From Oscarella lobularis (lineage: Eukaryota > Porifera > Homoscleromorpha > Homosclerophorida > Oscarellidae): a stretch of 64,000 nt of DNA. Where the stretch lies: assembly GCF_947507565.1 (NCBI RefSeq), contig NC_089186.1:1116001-1180000 (forward strand), read 5' to 3'. The position numbers and the translations under genes are program-made. The notes under the pieces are model-generated. The model was given only the letters and a program-made list of their open reading frames with translations. It searched no databases and had not been told where the DNA came from. Positions 47,605 through 60,300 of this stretch are shown piece by piece. The number at the start of each line of letters is the position of its first letter. Within the stretch, counting starts at the first letter, position 1.

Positions 47605-47804
47605 NNNNNNNNNNNNNNNNNNNNNNNNNNNNNNNNNNNNNNNNNNNNNNNNNNNNNNNNNNNNNNNNNNNNNNNNNNNNNNNNNNNNNNNNNNNNNNNN
47701 NNNNNNNNNNNNNNNNNNNNNNNNNNNNNNNNNNNNNNNNNNNNNNNNNNNNNNNNNNNNNNNNNNNNNNNNNNNNNNNNNNNNNNNNNNNNNNNNNNNN
47801 NNNN
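47605..47804. other. Assembly gap, 200 N
   Basis: Exactly 200 undetermined bases, so probably a placeholder of unknown true length. The first five ankyrin exons of ROCO H are missing across it; in gene G these take about 820 bp. Confidence 0.99.
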
Positions 47805-50800
47805 GGAACACTCCTCTGCATTCTGCCTGCGCAAGTGGAAGCATTTCTGGAGTGAAATCGCTTTTGGAACGCAACGCTGATATCAATAGCGTCAACAAGG
47901 TTTGAAGATTTCACTTGTGATACTTTTATTTTTATTGCATCTTTAGTGGGGCATGACGCCTTTTATGTTTGCCTGCCAAAGTTCCATTGATCGCTCAGCG
48001 AAAGTTCGCTACTTGGATGAAAAAGGAGCTGACTGTCGAGCAAAGAATCTTGTGAGATGTTGTTTATTTGCTACGTAGCCAATTGACAAAATGCCGTCTT
48101 TTTTCAGAACGAGAAGACAGCTTTGTTTTATGCCACAAATGGTGACTCAAAGCGTGAAGATGACGTAAAAGATGTTCTTCAATATCTTGTCATCGAGAAA
48201 GACATTGATATTAATTCTGTTGATGAGGTTGCATTCCTACGATATTTCGCATTTTTGTTTAGCAATTCTTTTTTTAGGATGAAAGGACACCCTTATTGTG
48301 CGCATGTCATGAACGCCCTTCTTTTGTCGTCATTCAGCAACTAATTGAATTAGGAGCTGATCTTTCTGCCAAAGATGAGGTTAGTGAGAGATAGCATTTC
48401 TCACTCGTTCTCTATTCAAATCTTTGTAGAACGAACAAAATGCATTGCATATGGCTGCGCGGAAGTCATATATAGACAAGGCAATTTTTGATCTATTGAT
48501 TGAGAAGGGTTGTGACGTCACGTGTCAAGACAAGGTGACGTGTTTCTCTTGTAAATAAAAAATTCATAAACGTGAATGTTAGGACGGAAAGTTGCCTTAT
48601 GAGGTGGCCAAAGATGGTGAAATGAGAATTCTCCTTCGACAGCGTTACGTACGCTATCATTTTTGATCCTGTTCCCGTATGTTATTTATTACTTTAATAG
48701 GACGCCGCCCGATTTTCTGTCCTTCAACGAGAAATGATTCAACCGGATTCGATTAAGTCGTGCGTAGTTGGCAGCGAAATGGCGGGAAAAACGACGTTCA
48801 TCAATTCTCTTCTTCAACTCAATCAGCCCCCACCCAACGATCAAGATCGTACACCCGGGGTTGACATCCATAATTGCGAAAATGAGGAAGTTGGCAAAGG
48901 GTCGTGGTGGGACTTTGGTGCCCAACCGTCATTCCACAGTGCACATGGTCTCTTATTTCGCCACTCAAATACGATGTTCATTCTCATTCTTCCTGTTCGG
49001 AAGGAAGAAAATATGACGCCAGAAATCCTTCTTCGTCTTCTAGAAAAAGGCCGATTTTGGTGTGCGTTCTCCAAGGCATCAATGAGATCGTTTTCGCCTG
49101 ACGAAAAATCGCTCATTCGTCTCGTCGTCATTTTCAATCTCATCGGTTTCAAGGAGGAGACGGGCACTGAAGTGAGATTTCAGCTGAAAGAAATCGTCGA
49201 AGTTCTTCAGAGAGAATTCGCAGACACGTTCAAAATTTCACAGGTGATCGAAATGGATTGTAGCAAAAGCCATTCAGATCGCATGAATGACTGCCGAGAA
49301 AAATTGAAAAAAATCCGCGAAGAAATGCTTGAGGTAAGAAATGAGGTTCTTTGGCCATCTTACGATGTCCTTTTTCTTATGTACAGACAGCAGAAGGCGT
49401 TCCTAAATTATGCCAAGCCATCGAGAAGTATCTTTCTCTTTCAGAAGAGAAGAGAAAGAAGCCGTTGGCTTATTTTCTGACCACCAAAGAATTTGAAAAA
49501 TGGGTCGCTGAAGAAGTTGGCATCACATTGAGTGTTGACGAGAACAAAGTGGCCGTTGAATATCTTGACTCGTCTGGAATAGTGAGTAGTCATTATTTAC
49601 ACTTTGGATTATGTTCGATTAAATTAATTTAGATTATTAGTCTTGGTCGTCGAATTTGCGTTCGACCAATCTGGCTTTGTCACAACGTCATCGGTCCACT
49701 TCTCGCACCGCCCTATTTTGTCGTCGCTTTGCCAACCGAAAAATCGGCCATGGCATCAAAGGAAGACATGGCATCGGCTCTGAGGGCTTTTGAAAATCAT
49801 CTGAAGGGAAAGGGCCATCCGTCTCAATTCGTGGCGACAGTGGACGAAGCAATTGAAGTTCTTCGCTACCTCGAACTGTGCATTCCGGTCGAAGGCAAGC
49901 CTGGAATGTATCAGATTCCCGCTCTCCTTGACGATACAATTCCTCACGACGCGTGGGCCGAAGATTCGACGTTGGACGTGTATCGTGGCCAACGATACGA
50001 GTGCGATAAGCCGGTCGACATCATCTCACCGTCGTCGTTCGTCATTCTTCAATGTCGTTGCTATCGCATGCCCAACGTGAGCCACGAAGCTTGGAAGAAC
50101 GGCTTTAAACTAATAAAGATCGTCGGTAGCAAAGTGATCCAGTGTCTCATCGAAATGGGCGTAAAGAAAGGACACCATTGCATCGACGTTATTCTCCGCT
50201 GGTCGAAGAAAGACGACTGTGAAGCCGTCGCGAAGGAATTCCTCGACGAGCTGAGGTCAATGATCGCTGCCGTGTGCGACGAACGAAGTCCGGGAGTCAT
50301 TCTCAACTGGTTCTATTTGGACAGTTCTCATCTCAAACAACTGAACGAAGACCCGGCTATTTATTCGTCGCGTGGAGTCGATCAAATGGTCAATGACAAG
50401 GCTTTCGATGACAAACTGTTCTCCGTTCGGCCAGAAAAAAAGATTTTCTGTTGTGTCAGAGATTTAGTCATTATTACAGCTGGGACGACTAGTTCCGCTT
50501 TAGGTAGGAGCTCTTTCAGAAAGCGAATACCTTTACTAGTTCCTTTGTTTAGGCTCTTTTCCCGCTGATGAAGATTCGGTGTCAGATTCCCTAATTAAAG
50601 CGTGCGCTGCCATCGACGGAGCCGATTGGGAAGATATGAGTTTCGCTCTCGACATTCGCGAGGATGATCATACTGACATTGAGAAAAGCCAAAGCGGCGT
50701 CAAGATTCGTCGGCGGAAAGTTCTGTCGCTCTGGAAGAAACAAGCGAAATCGCCGACAGTAGGAACACTTCTACGACTTCTTAGGGAGGCTAACATCGGC

Positions 50801-50848
50801 CGACCAGCTATCGAAAAAAAGTACGTTGAACTTTATGGACATTGCTAG
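47805..50848 (+). CDS. ROCO protein H: ankyrin, Roc, COR and death domain (5' end in gap)
   Basis: Visible exons: up to 47899, 47947-48051, 48108-48227, 48278-48379, 48430-48534, 48583-48648, 48701-49333, 49387-49581, 49633-50503 and 50553-50848, all in phase and without stops. The ankyrin exons end with GCDVTCQDK. The Roc GTPase shows GSEMAGKTTFINSLL and WWDFGAQ; VVIFNLIGF stands where NKxD is expected and DCSKS may serve as the last guanine-binding motif. The COR-like part has GRRICVRPIWLCHNVIGPLL, DVYRGQRYEC and SPGVILNWFYLDSS. The C-terminal death domain reads WEDMSFALDI, RRRKVLSLWKKQ, PTVGTLLRLL. It is the best-preserved member of the plus-strand group and probably works as an intracellular GTP-binding signalling or cell-death adaptor, by analogy with DAPK. 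Its start is hidden in the gap. Confidence 0.87.
50504..50552 (+). promoter_or_regulatory. Open 49-bp last intron of H, alternative C-terminus
   Basis: Same length and position as in G. Kept in the mRNA it gives GRSSFRKRIPLLVPLFRLFS and a stop at 50568, removing the death domain. Both tails share R-K-R, then a leucine-rich run, then RLFSR. Confidence 0.45.
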
Positions 50849-50990
50849 AGATTCCCCTGTTTTTTAGCTACATTTTAGTTAGTTGAGCCCGTTCTACCAG
50901 CAGCTGTTCTAATTTTCCCTACTGTCACTTGCACATCTCATACGAACAATGAGCAGACAAAAGTGCATGAAGAAACGATAGTTTGTCAGT

Positions 50991-51701
50991 TCACTGTATT
51001 GCATTGTAGCTGTCTTTGCTGAAGCGATGTCCCGCGCACAAGAAAACAAAGGCTTCAACAATGAATGCAGCGACTGCCAACAAGCCGAGCATGAAGGAGT
51101 AGCCAAACGAATAGTCAACGTCTAGATCTTCGATGAGTTCAGCTTCTTCTTTCGCAGCATAGACACCCAGAGAGATGATAAAGAGAATAGCTGGAAAAAA
51201 TTAAGGCAAGTGCACGCAAGCGAAAAAAGACATTTCTAAAGAAACTCTTACCCTGAAGAAATAAGACTATGGCGCTTGTTCGAAGAGACCATCGCAGCGC
51301 TTTTTTACAGTTGACAGCCAGCAATAAAAAGACGGGCAGCGACAAAAGTACGGATGCAACAGCAAAAGCACGAACGACATGTAACGTAACTGCAAGAGAG
51401 AAATCGATTTAGTTTACTGTACGTATAAGCGGACGTCTTGTGACGTCATGAAGGTGGATCGCCACCAGACGTCATGAAGGTATATATATCGCCGTTCTAC
51501 ACCTCCAAGGCGAGGAATGTCACTGGTACAAGACGTCGTGCAGTTTCCGTCTTGACAGAACTTCCAAAGACCATTGTGCTGGTAAATAGTATCGCGATAC
51601 TTGAACTTCCATTGGATCCAGTACGGCGTGACGAGACTGGCGACGCTCAGGCCAACGCCGACGAATACTAGAGCAAAGCAGACGACAGCGACGCCATTCA
51701 T
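50991..51701 (-). CDS. Claudin-like four-transmembrane protein M
   Basis: Three exons, 51701-51503, 51389-51252 and 51190-50991, join in phase to 178 residues, starting MNGVAVVCFALVFVGVGLSV. The first extracellular loop carries the claudin/PMP22 signature: W (PYWIQWK), then GLWKFC, then C eight residues later (CTTSC). Four hydrophobic spans are visible: residues about 5-27, 70-95 (RAFAVASVLLSLPVFLLL), 107-127 and 140-165 (FMLGLLAVAAFIVEAFVFL). The second span begins with the RA pair common in this family. Such proteins act in cell contacts or as channel and receptor partners in the plasma membrane. It lies between ROCO H and TRP channel C, on the opposite strand to both. A dead copy of its last exon follows ROCO G. 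Confidence 0.85.
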
Positions 51702-52063
51702 AGTTCGATTTGGACACTATTGTCGGTTCACTTTCTTGTTTTGCGTAATCGAGCGCGCGTTACAGAAAGTCTGTATATGACTTCCTAGCCGTTTCCGTCT
51801 TGGCTCAAACAGGACAGCGTTGCAAAGAAGTAACTTAGAATAGAGCAGAAATTATTGTAAATGAACTCTGCTGTATTATTGACTACTGTATTGCCAAAAA
51901 TAGAACAGCGTGATTAGTTTATCCGGGGCAATATAACGACGCAGCCTTCTTTCCTACATCCAAACCGTCCACGGCGGCTAGGAGGTCGATTAGACGATCG
52001 TGATTTCAAAGTAAACGTATTCGTGTTTACCTTAGTTCCCGTTGTCATCCGGTCGCCGGATGA

Positions 52064-55000
52064 ATGCACGAACATCCACATTCTTGGCAAAGCGCGCGTC
52101 GACGACGATGTCAGACGAAGACGATCGAGCTCGATGATCTTTCAGATGTCGACGAGGACTCCGACGTCGGCAGTGACCCCATCTCCAGAGCAAACACGCC
52201 CACTGTCGACGAAGACACCAATCCTCAAACTTTCCTATTCAACGAACTGAAAAACTTCACCGAAGGCCAAGCGAATCGAATCGCCCTGCACGTCGGAAAC
52301 GGAGCCAATGTCGATTACTACGAGGACTCTCGCGGCAGGACGCCGCTGCACGTTCTGTTTGACGCTTTCTCTGCGTCAGACGTAGACGACGAAACGAAGA
52401 AGCGATCTTGCGTAGAATGTAAGACCAATGATTTGTATAGTGTCCTCGCACTAATAGGCCAAAGAAAGGCTATAGAAGAACCGTAAAGTGTATGTATATC
52501 GCTCGTGCTTTCGTCTCTAAATGAGAACTAGACCGCGGACCGCATTACAGTACGAGATATACGCTGGGTTATGTTTCATGAATGAAATCGTCGAAGTCAC
52601 AGACAATACGTTGTATGTATATATGCGGTGGCCCGAACGTTGAGGTTGATTATTGCACTATAATGATACATTTATTGATGCGTTATGGTAGAAAGGGGTC
52701 TCTTTTTTATGCAGCCCTTCGAACTCTTCTCGATCTCGGTGCCGATCCGACGACACTTTCTACGGTTGGCATCCGACGCCTGGGGTATCTGTTCAATGTT
52801 TAGAAGACGCGCTTTATGGTTTTGTGAGTACACTCTAGTGCTGTAATTGTCCACGAAGGCAAAAAATAATTAAAAAGTCTAAAAGGAATTATTAAGCACA
52901 ATAAGAGTTCATTTGTTAGCATCTTAAAACTTTTTTGTTTCCGCTTCTTCTTAGCTGAGATATCGCAGGTCATATGATATGGACTACCTCAGATATTTAA
53001 TTGACAAAGTCGCTGATCTGGAATCTACCCAGTACCTTTAGTATTAAAATTTCGACTAAGAATAAGAATAATGTATTAAATTAGGGAAATACCTCTTGAC
53101 ATCATGGCTGCTTTTGGTGAAGACCGGGCTAGAGCATTCATTGATCTTGTCGAGAGAAAACGACCTGATCTTCTTAGAGAACATCTTGATTCCATCGCGC
53201 CGTTTTATCAGGGACATTGGCAACAGTCAAGGTTATCTTAAAATAAGAAATGCAGTTTTCTTAGATCTAAGAAATGTGATAGAATAAATAAGTTTGATAT
53301 AGGCTTTAGAGTCGTATGAGGCACCTAGAGAGGAACTTTTATTTCAAAAGTTCCTAGTTCACGCAATCACTTCGTGACCTCTCACTGTACTGTCAAAGTC
53401 GAGAAACATTCTACACATCGCAGCAGAGTGTGGGCGCATGGACGTCATGAAACGGGCAATCGAGCTCGGCGTGAGCCTTCTCGATGCAGACAATGACGGA
53501 AATCTTCCGATTCACATGGCATCTTACACTAAAGAAGGACTTGGTCTTCCAAACGCGAGCGCCCACTTAAAAGGTCTGAAATACCTCATTCAGCATAACT
53601 CGCCAGTCAATGCAAAGAACAAACTGAATGAATCGCCTTTGTTTATCGCACTTCGGTTTGGATTGAAGAAATTCGTTATTCGTCTCATTCGGGCCGGGGC
53701 GACGTTGGCTGATTCAAAGCTGAAATTTCTTCCCTACGAGAAGGTGACACTTCTCGGCGATCCCCAAATCATCTTGAAGACACCGAATCCGATCGAGACA
53801 ATGCTTAAGCTTCGTACCCTTTTTTCCAAGTGCGCCCAGCGCGACGAATCGCATCGCACCGACTATCTCTCTTTGTCTAAAAAGATGGAGAGCCTCGCCG
53901 TCGAGATGATGGATAAGGCCAATTGGAGTAGTTCTGACATCACGGACGAACTGTTTGCATACGGAACAGAAACCGAGCAAAAGCTGGTAAGTCGTTCTGC
54001 ATGTCGAGAACCCTATACTCCCCTCTCTAACCTCTCCACGTGCACAACCCATACAAACGTGTATGAGCTAGGACTGATGAATATGAAGTCTATAGCCCTT
54101 ACGCCTTTTTTTACGAAATTTGATGCAGGCTTGCAGCAAGCCATCATTCATTCTATATGCAAACACTGTATAGCTTTCACACTATGACTCGGTCACACAA
54201 AGTTCAACCGCACGTAGTCAGGAACGTGGGTGAGAGAACGAAGGATTGAATTAATTAATGAATGCATTAGTGAATTGTCATTGCCATGTAAACGTCGATT
54301 TCGCTATGTCTCATTGTCATTGACAATGTACTGTGCTCTTACAACTGACACTTTGCTTGAATTGAGTATTGGATTTTGTGCACTCCAGCATCGCTAACCT
54401 TCTATTTTTAGTTCATCTCGAGCGCTACGGTTCAAGAAAAGATAAAATTCTACTGGTATGGCGAGAGTGGCGAAAGTGGCGAAAGTTGCGAACTGAATAA
54501 GCGACAATACGTGTACAAAGTTTTCTGGTTTCTACTCAAAGCGTATCTCCTTCCCTGCCTTTTTGTCTTCGTGCTGCCCCTAAGTCAATGCAGCTACAGA
54601 AATCTCTTCAGGGCGTGGATGGAGTCCGTAGAGCCGTGTATTGCGTATATCGCCGACGCCGTCACGTATCTCTTCTTCGTCGTTCTTCTCATCGCCAACG
54701 TTTCTATCAAGTCTATAGCGCCCATTCCCCAGCAACGTCGCCCAGCGTTCTGGATGGGATTGTTCTTGCTTTTGTCGTCGCTCTCCTTTTCCAAGAAATC
54801 CGTCAAGCGTACGGCCATCGAAGCGCCTTCAAGAATTATATAGCGAAATGGAGCAATCTCTTCGACATTTTTCTCGTCTTCACATTTATAGTCTACTACG
54901 TTCTTCTATTCGTCGGCTACTATGCAATCGATGATGGTTTCGAAGTGATTCGCGCATCGTTTCATATACTCGGTTTCGCCTCTCTAATCAGCATTGTCCG

Positions 55001-56641
55001 ATTTTTATCGTATCTCCAAGCTCACGCCATCCTTGGACCCATACAACTGTCGTTCGTCGGAATTTTCTACGACGTCGTACTCTTTCTCATTATATTGGGT
55101 ACGTTCTTGATTGGCTTTGCCGTCTGCATAACGAGCGTCTATTCGGCTCCGGTGAAAAGTCTGGGAGCGTCGGAAAACGCGACTTTACACGATGGAGTGT
55201 CAGGGTAAGAATCAAAACAAATTATTTTCTGTTTTAGTAATTGAGGGGAAGGCTTAAGTGCATGTAAACAAATAGATATTCAAGACCATGTTGATCTTGT
55301 CTTTAGAATGTGGCCTTCTATAAAGACGCTTTTCTGGTCTCTGTTTGGTGAATTTGACCTTTCCAGCTTTGAAGCTGAGCCACCTGAAGAAGCCGTCGGT
55401 CTGGCACTTTTCGCTGTGTGGTTGGTGCTCGCCGTCATCGTTCTTCTTAACATGTTGATCGCTTTGATTAGCAATGCGTTTCAAAGAATTCAGGTAAGTT
55501 TGAATAATTTCAAATGAATTTTCTTTTTCTTAATGCCTAAGTCGCCATTTTCAGGATAACGCTGATATTGAATGGAAGTTTGCTCGTGCTGTCATCATTC
55601 ACGATATTAGGAATTCCTCGCCAATTCCACTTCCTATCAACATTTTTCATTTGATGGCGTTGTTCTTCTCAAGCCTTTGCCCTGTTAGTAAAACGAGCCC
55701 ATTTGCAGTGTCATAGAAGTGCTAACTAGAGACGCGATTTATGTGTGAACGAACTCTGTTTGTACAATTTGACAATCAATTTTCTTTTAGACTAAAGAAA
55801 ATCCTGATGTTGAGGAAGAAGAGAGTAGCTATTCTGATTACGACGACATTCGAGATAAGATTAAAGAGAAAATCGAAGAAGGCAAGGAAGAAGTAGTCCG
55901 AAGAAAAGACCTGAAGAACCTGCATGAGAGAGCACTTAGACAACCAAATGAATGCGCTGAAAGTGAGTTCACTTGTGTGCGGAAGTCACTGCAATTTGAT
56001 CGCAACCATTTTCTGTCTAGGCAGGAACTCATGGCTCCAAGCCCATTTCTTGTCTTGAGGAGAGCGAACCAGAGGATTATGACAGTGAGTCACGTCCTCC
56101 CCTGCACGTTTCCCCGGCGCGTCTCTCTCCGAAATCGGAACCTGCAGAATTTCAAGCGGAACTGGTAGCGGCGAGTGAAGGCACAAAGGGTTCAAGACCA
56201 AGTTCTGAGCGAAGGGCAGATGGGGATGATAAAGCTGCTCTTGTTAATACTCAATCATGTCTTCGCCGGCATGTTCTTCTGGTGCGGCCAGCTCCGGCAT
56301 GGGAAACGACAGAATTTGAAGCGAATCTGGTAGAGGCGAGAGAAAGCGCCAAGGGATCAAGACCGGGTTCTGAGCAAAGAACGAATGACGATGAGTATGA
56401 GGAAAAGATGGTGCGAAGTCAACTGAAGTCTCGCGGCAATGCCAGCATTGTGGCCACTGGAGCCAAAGAAGAAACGGTCGCTAAAGAGTATTTTGAGGAA
56501 TTGCGCCAACTTCAGGAAAGCTTTCAGAAAGGCTTTCAAAGGCTTCAGTCGGAGTTTCAGGAAAACCTTCGAAAGCTTCAGTCGGAGTTTATCAAACGGC
56601 AAGCCGAAGTCGCAGGTTTGAGATCTGTAGGTTCTCAGTAA
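52064..56641 (+). pseudogene. Ankyrin/TRPC-like channel C, decayed 5' half
   Basis: Exon 1 (52064-52418) starts at an upstream ATG, because the ancestral start near 52108 is out of frame (two bases shorter than in D). Exon 2 (from 52711) runs to TAG at 52801, where D continues. Exon 3 is broken by a stop near 53038 and a frame drift near 53190, and exon 4 has lost its first part, beginning to match near 53400. From there the gene is good: VMKRAIELGVSLLDADNDGN, exon end 53986, channel exons 54412-55204 and 55307-55493 (LFWSLFGEFD), TRP-box exon 55555-55683 (EWKFARA), then 55791-55962 and 56025-56641. Inside the first channel exon a 2-nt gain near 54720 shifts the frame between the first two spans. 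The C-terminal exon holds an internal duplication of about 40 residues (KGSRPSSERR / KGSRPGSEQR) and a coiled coil. Probably a pseudogene. Confidence 0.78.
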
Positions 56642-57356
56642 GGTTCTTTTGTCTTGTTTTACCTTGTGCATGTATTCAGCTCTCCCCTTCCGGTTTTTGC
56701 AACTTCTCTCACTAACCTACGTGAACTGCTCGCATGCACTGCACAATATATTACGCGACACCAGTGTACTGGCACCAAACCGCTCCCAAAACATTTGCAT
56801 TAAGCCTCAGCGCGTTCGCTTTTTTATTCTCCTCCTCCCATCATATTTAATTATACATTAGGGTCGAAATAAGAGTTTCTCTCTCTAAATATGCATACTT
56901 TATATGGGCTATTCTCGTACATACTGTACACAGCCGCTGATTCTATTTTTGTGTTGCAGCTGAAGCAGTTTTTGTTATTTTGTTTTCGAAGCTTCTCATC
57001 TACAGTCACAGAGGCGACCCTTCGTTGGTGTATGTATTTGTTTGATGGAAATTTTCATCATGAGTACTGTATGAGATTTTAATTTACTGCAGGCTTTGAC
57101 TGTTTCTTTATGCAATAGTGACAATTCCCTCTGTTGTCTGTGAAACCGTGAGCTCCTACATGTACGACGAAGCGGAAGTCAATCGGGTCAGGACGTCCGG
57201 GATACTACGAGTGTGTCACGTGGAATATGAGAGAGAAGCTTGGTGGTCTCCGCAACGTACATGTATTCGTATTTTCTTTAGCTCTCGTTGCCATCCGGTT
57301 GCCGGATGAGTACCCGAGTACTGGATCACCGCATTCTTTCCCAAAGCGCGTACGCG

Positions 57357-60300
57357 ATGGCCAGCAAAGAAGCCGTCGAGCTCAAGCGCCGCTCGCAATC
57401 GCTCGACGCACGTCCTCAAACTCTCCTATTCAAAGAACTGAAGAACTTCGCCGAAGGCCAAGCTGATCGCATCGCAATGCACGTCGCCAACGGCGCGAAT
57501 GCCGTGCACGTCTACCAGAACAAGCGCCATGTATACGGCGTCGGTGGAACGACGGTGCAGGTGAATGACGGCGTCGGTCGAACGACGCTGCATGTTCTAT
57601 TCGACGCCTTTTCTCGTTCCGTCGTCGACGTCGAAACGAAGCGGCGATCTCTCATAGAATGTTAGTAAGAGACTCCGTGCATATGTTTAGAGTGTATCCC
57701 ATTGCATGTCCAGCTGTTCGGACTCTTCTCAAGCTCGGTGCCGATCCGACGGCGTTCGGTCCCGAGAATTTGCCCGTGCTGTATGCCGCCGTCAAGAATG
57801 GATGTCCTCTGGAGTGTTTGGAGATTCTCCTGTCGGTGCCTCGAGTAGTCCAGGTTCTACGAACGAGCTCCTGCTCCTTGCTTGACGCTCTGGTTGGTAC
57901 ATGTCGTAGTCTTTTGTATATGACGCAGCTATTTCTCATAGGTTGATTCCAATCGATCGTTTAACCATAGATTTGATGCGGACTACGTCGAATATTTGAT
58001 TGACAACGGCCCTGATTTGATATCATCTCATTTGCAGTATACCCCGCTGTTCTTCGCGAACGAGCAAACGTTGACTCTAATAATTACTAGACCTATGACG
58101 ACGTTGAATGATGAAGACATGGTTAGAACGCTGATCGATCTTGTCGAGCGAAAGAGACCTGAACTTTTGCGAAAACACGCCGACGATATTCTTCGTTATG
58201 CGGTCGACTGCGGAAGTTTTGCCGCAGTCAAGGTATAGGCTCTCACATTATATAAGTCTTCATATAATGTAGGCGTTTTTCTATAGGTTCTCTTAGAGAA
58301 AGGTGCGACTGAATCCGAAGAGTCTTTGTTGCTTCTAGCTGCCGAAACCTCTTTATCGCCTCTTGAAAAATTCTCTCTTCTGCTTCGTCACGAATTCGAC
58401 ATGGGAGCGTCCAACTCGAAGTCGAGAAACGTTCTACACGTCGCAGCAGAGAGCGGGAATTTGGGCGTCCTGAAACGGGCCATCGATTACGGGGGGCCGG
58501 GCAGCTTGGTATACGATGACGACGCCGACGGAAATCGTCCAATTCACATCGCATCTCAACAATTAAACAACGAGGAGAATCGCATGAAATGTCTGGAATG
58601 TCTTATTAGGGAGAGTGCGGGGACGGTGAATGTAAATAACAACGACAACGACTCGCCGTTGGTTCTTGTGCTTCGCACCGAGGCGAACGCCAAAGCGAAG
58701 ATGACGTCCGTGGCGCTTCTCTTCGAGGCCGGAGCAACGGTGACCGATTCAAAGCTGAAGTGTCTTCCGTACGAGGAATTGTCTCGTCTCAACAATACCC
58801 AATTGATTATGATGGCACCGAGGCCGATCGACCTGACGCTTCAACTGGGAACGCTTTTTGCCAAGTGCGCCAAACGCGACGAATCGCATCGCGGCGAATA
58901 TCTCTCGTGGTCCGAAAGTTTGGAGAGCCTTGCCGTCGAAATGATTGATAAAGCCAAGTGGAAAGCTTCCGACGTTAGCCGCGATTTGTTGGCGTACGGA
59001 ATGGAAACGCAGAAAAAGCAGGTATAGCCAATTCGCATGAAAAGATTCATTCTCTCCCTTGCCTGCACGCCTGGTTCCCCACTACTATATATATAATTCC
59101 GTGCATGTCTGCTTTCACTCTGCGGTTATACAACTTTGGTGGGGCAAAGGCGCCACTGCATGGTAGATAGCAGTTTAGTTCGAGGAATTTTACATTGACG
59201 TTCTGTTTAGTTTATCGCAAGCGTTCCAGTTCAGGAAAAGATAAAGTCCGACTGGTACGGCGACCGTGAGACGCTAAAGAAGCGGCAATACGTGTACGAA
59301 GTTTCTCGGTTCCTAGCCAAAGCTTTTCTTCTTCCCTTCCTTCTCATATTCTGGCTTCCGTGTCTTCGTTGCAGCTACGAGAGTCTCACCAAACAATGGT
59401 TTAGAACCGAAATACCGTGCGTTGCTTACATCGCCAACGCCGTCACCTATCTCCTCTTCGTCATCCTTCTCATCGTCGACGTCTCCCTCAAGTCGAACGC
59501 TGATACTCCGGCGACGTCGCCGAGCGTTCTCGATTGGATTGTCTTCGTCTTCGTCGTCGCTCTCCTTCTCCAAGAAATCTCTCAAGCGATCGGCCATCTA
59601 GGCGCATTGAAGAGCTATATAACGAATTGGAGCAACGTCTTCGACATTATGATCGTGCTCACTTTTATCGCCTACTACGTTCTCCTATTCGTCGGCTACT
59701 ACGCTATCGACGATAGCTTTGAAATCATTCGCGCGTCGTTTCACGTTCTCGGCTTTGCTGCTCTCATCAGCATCGTTCGATTTCTCTCGTATATTCAAGC
59801 TCACGCTGTACTTGGACCTATACAGCTGTCATTTGTTGGAATTTTCTACGACGTCGGACTTTTTCTCGTCATATTAGGTACCTTCTTGATTGGCTTTGCC
59901 GTTAGCATAACAAGCGTCTATTCGGCATCGGCGAAGAGTCTGGGAGCGTCGGAAAACGCCACCGTTCACGATGACGTATCAGGGTAAAACAATCAAAAGA
60001 AATATTTCTCTTTTAACTAAACTAAGGGGGGAGAAGTAGTACTTGCTTTGGCTAAGCTTGAAGGCCTCTTCTTCTATTCTATCTCTGATCTCTTGTTTAG
60101 AATGTGGCCTTCTGTGAAAATCCTCTTCTGGGCTCTCTTTGGGTTAATTGAGCTGGACAGCTTTGAAGCCGAGAGCGATACAGAAACGGCCGTCGGTACG
60201 GCTCTTCTCGCTCTGTGGTTGGTTCTCGCCGTCATCGTCCTGCTTAATATGTTGATCGCTTTGATAAGTAACGCGTTTCAGAGAGTTCAGGTAATTAAAA

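Noticed and set aside
36541-49480. NLR-type (NACHT or NB-ARC) immune receptors
   Set aside because: The P-loop is followed by a WDFGAQ switch and COR-like sequence, which fits ROCO proteins; no NACHT or LRR part is seen.
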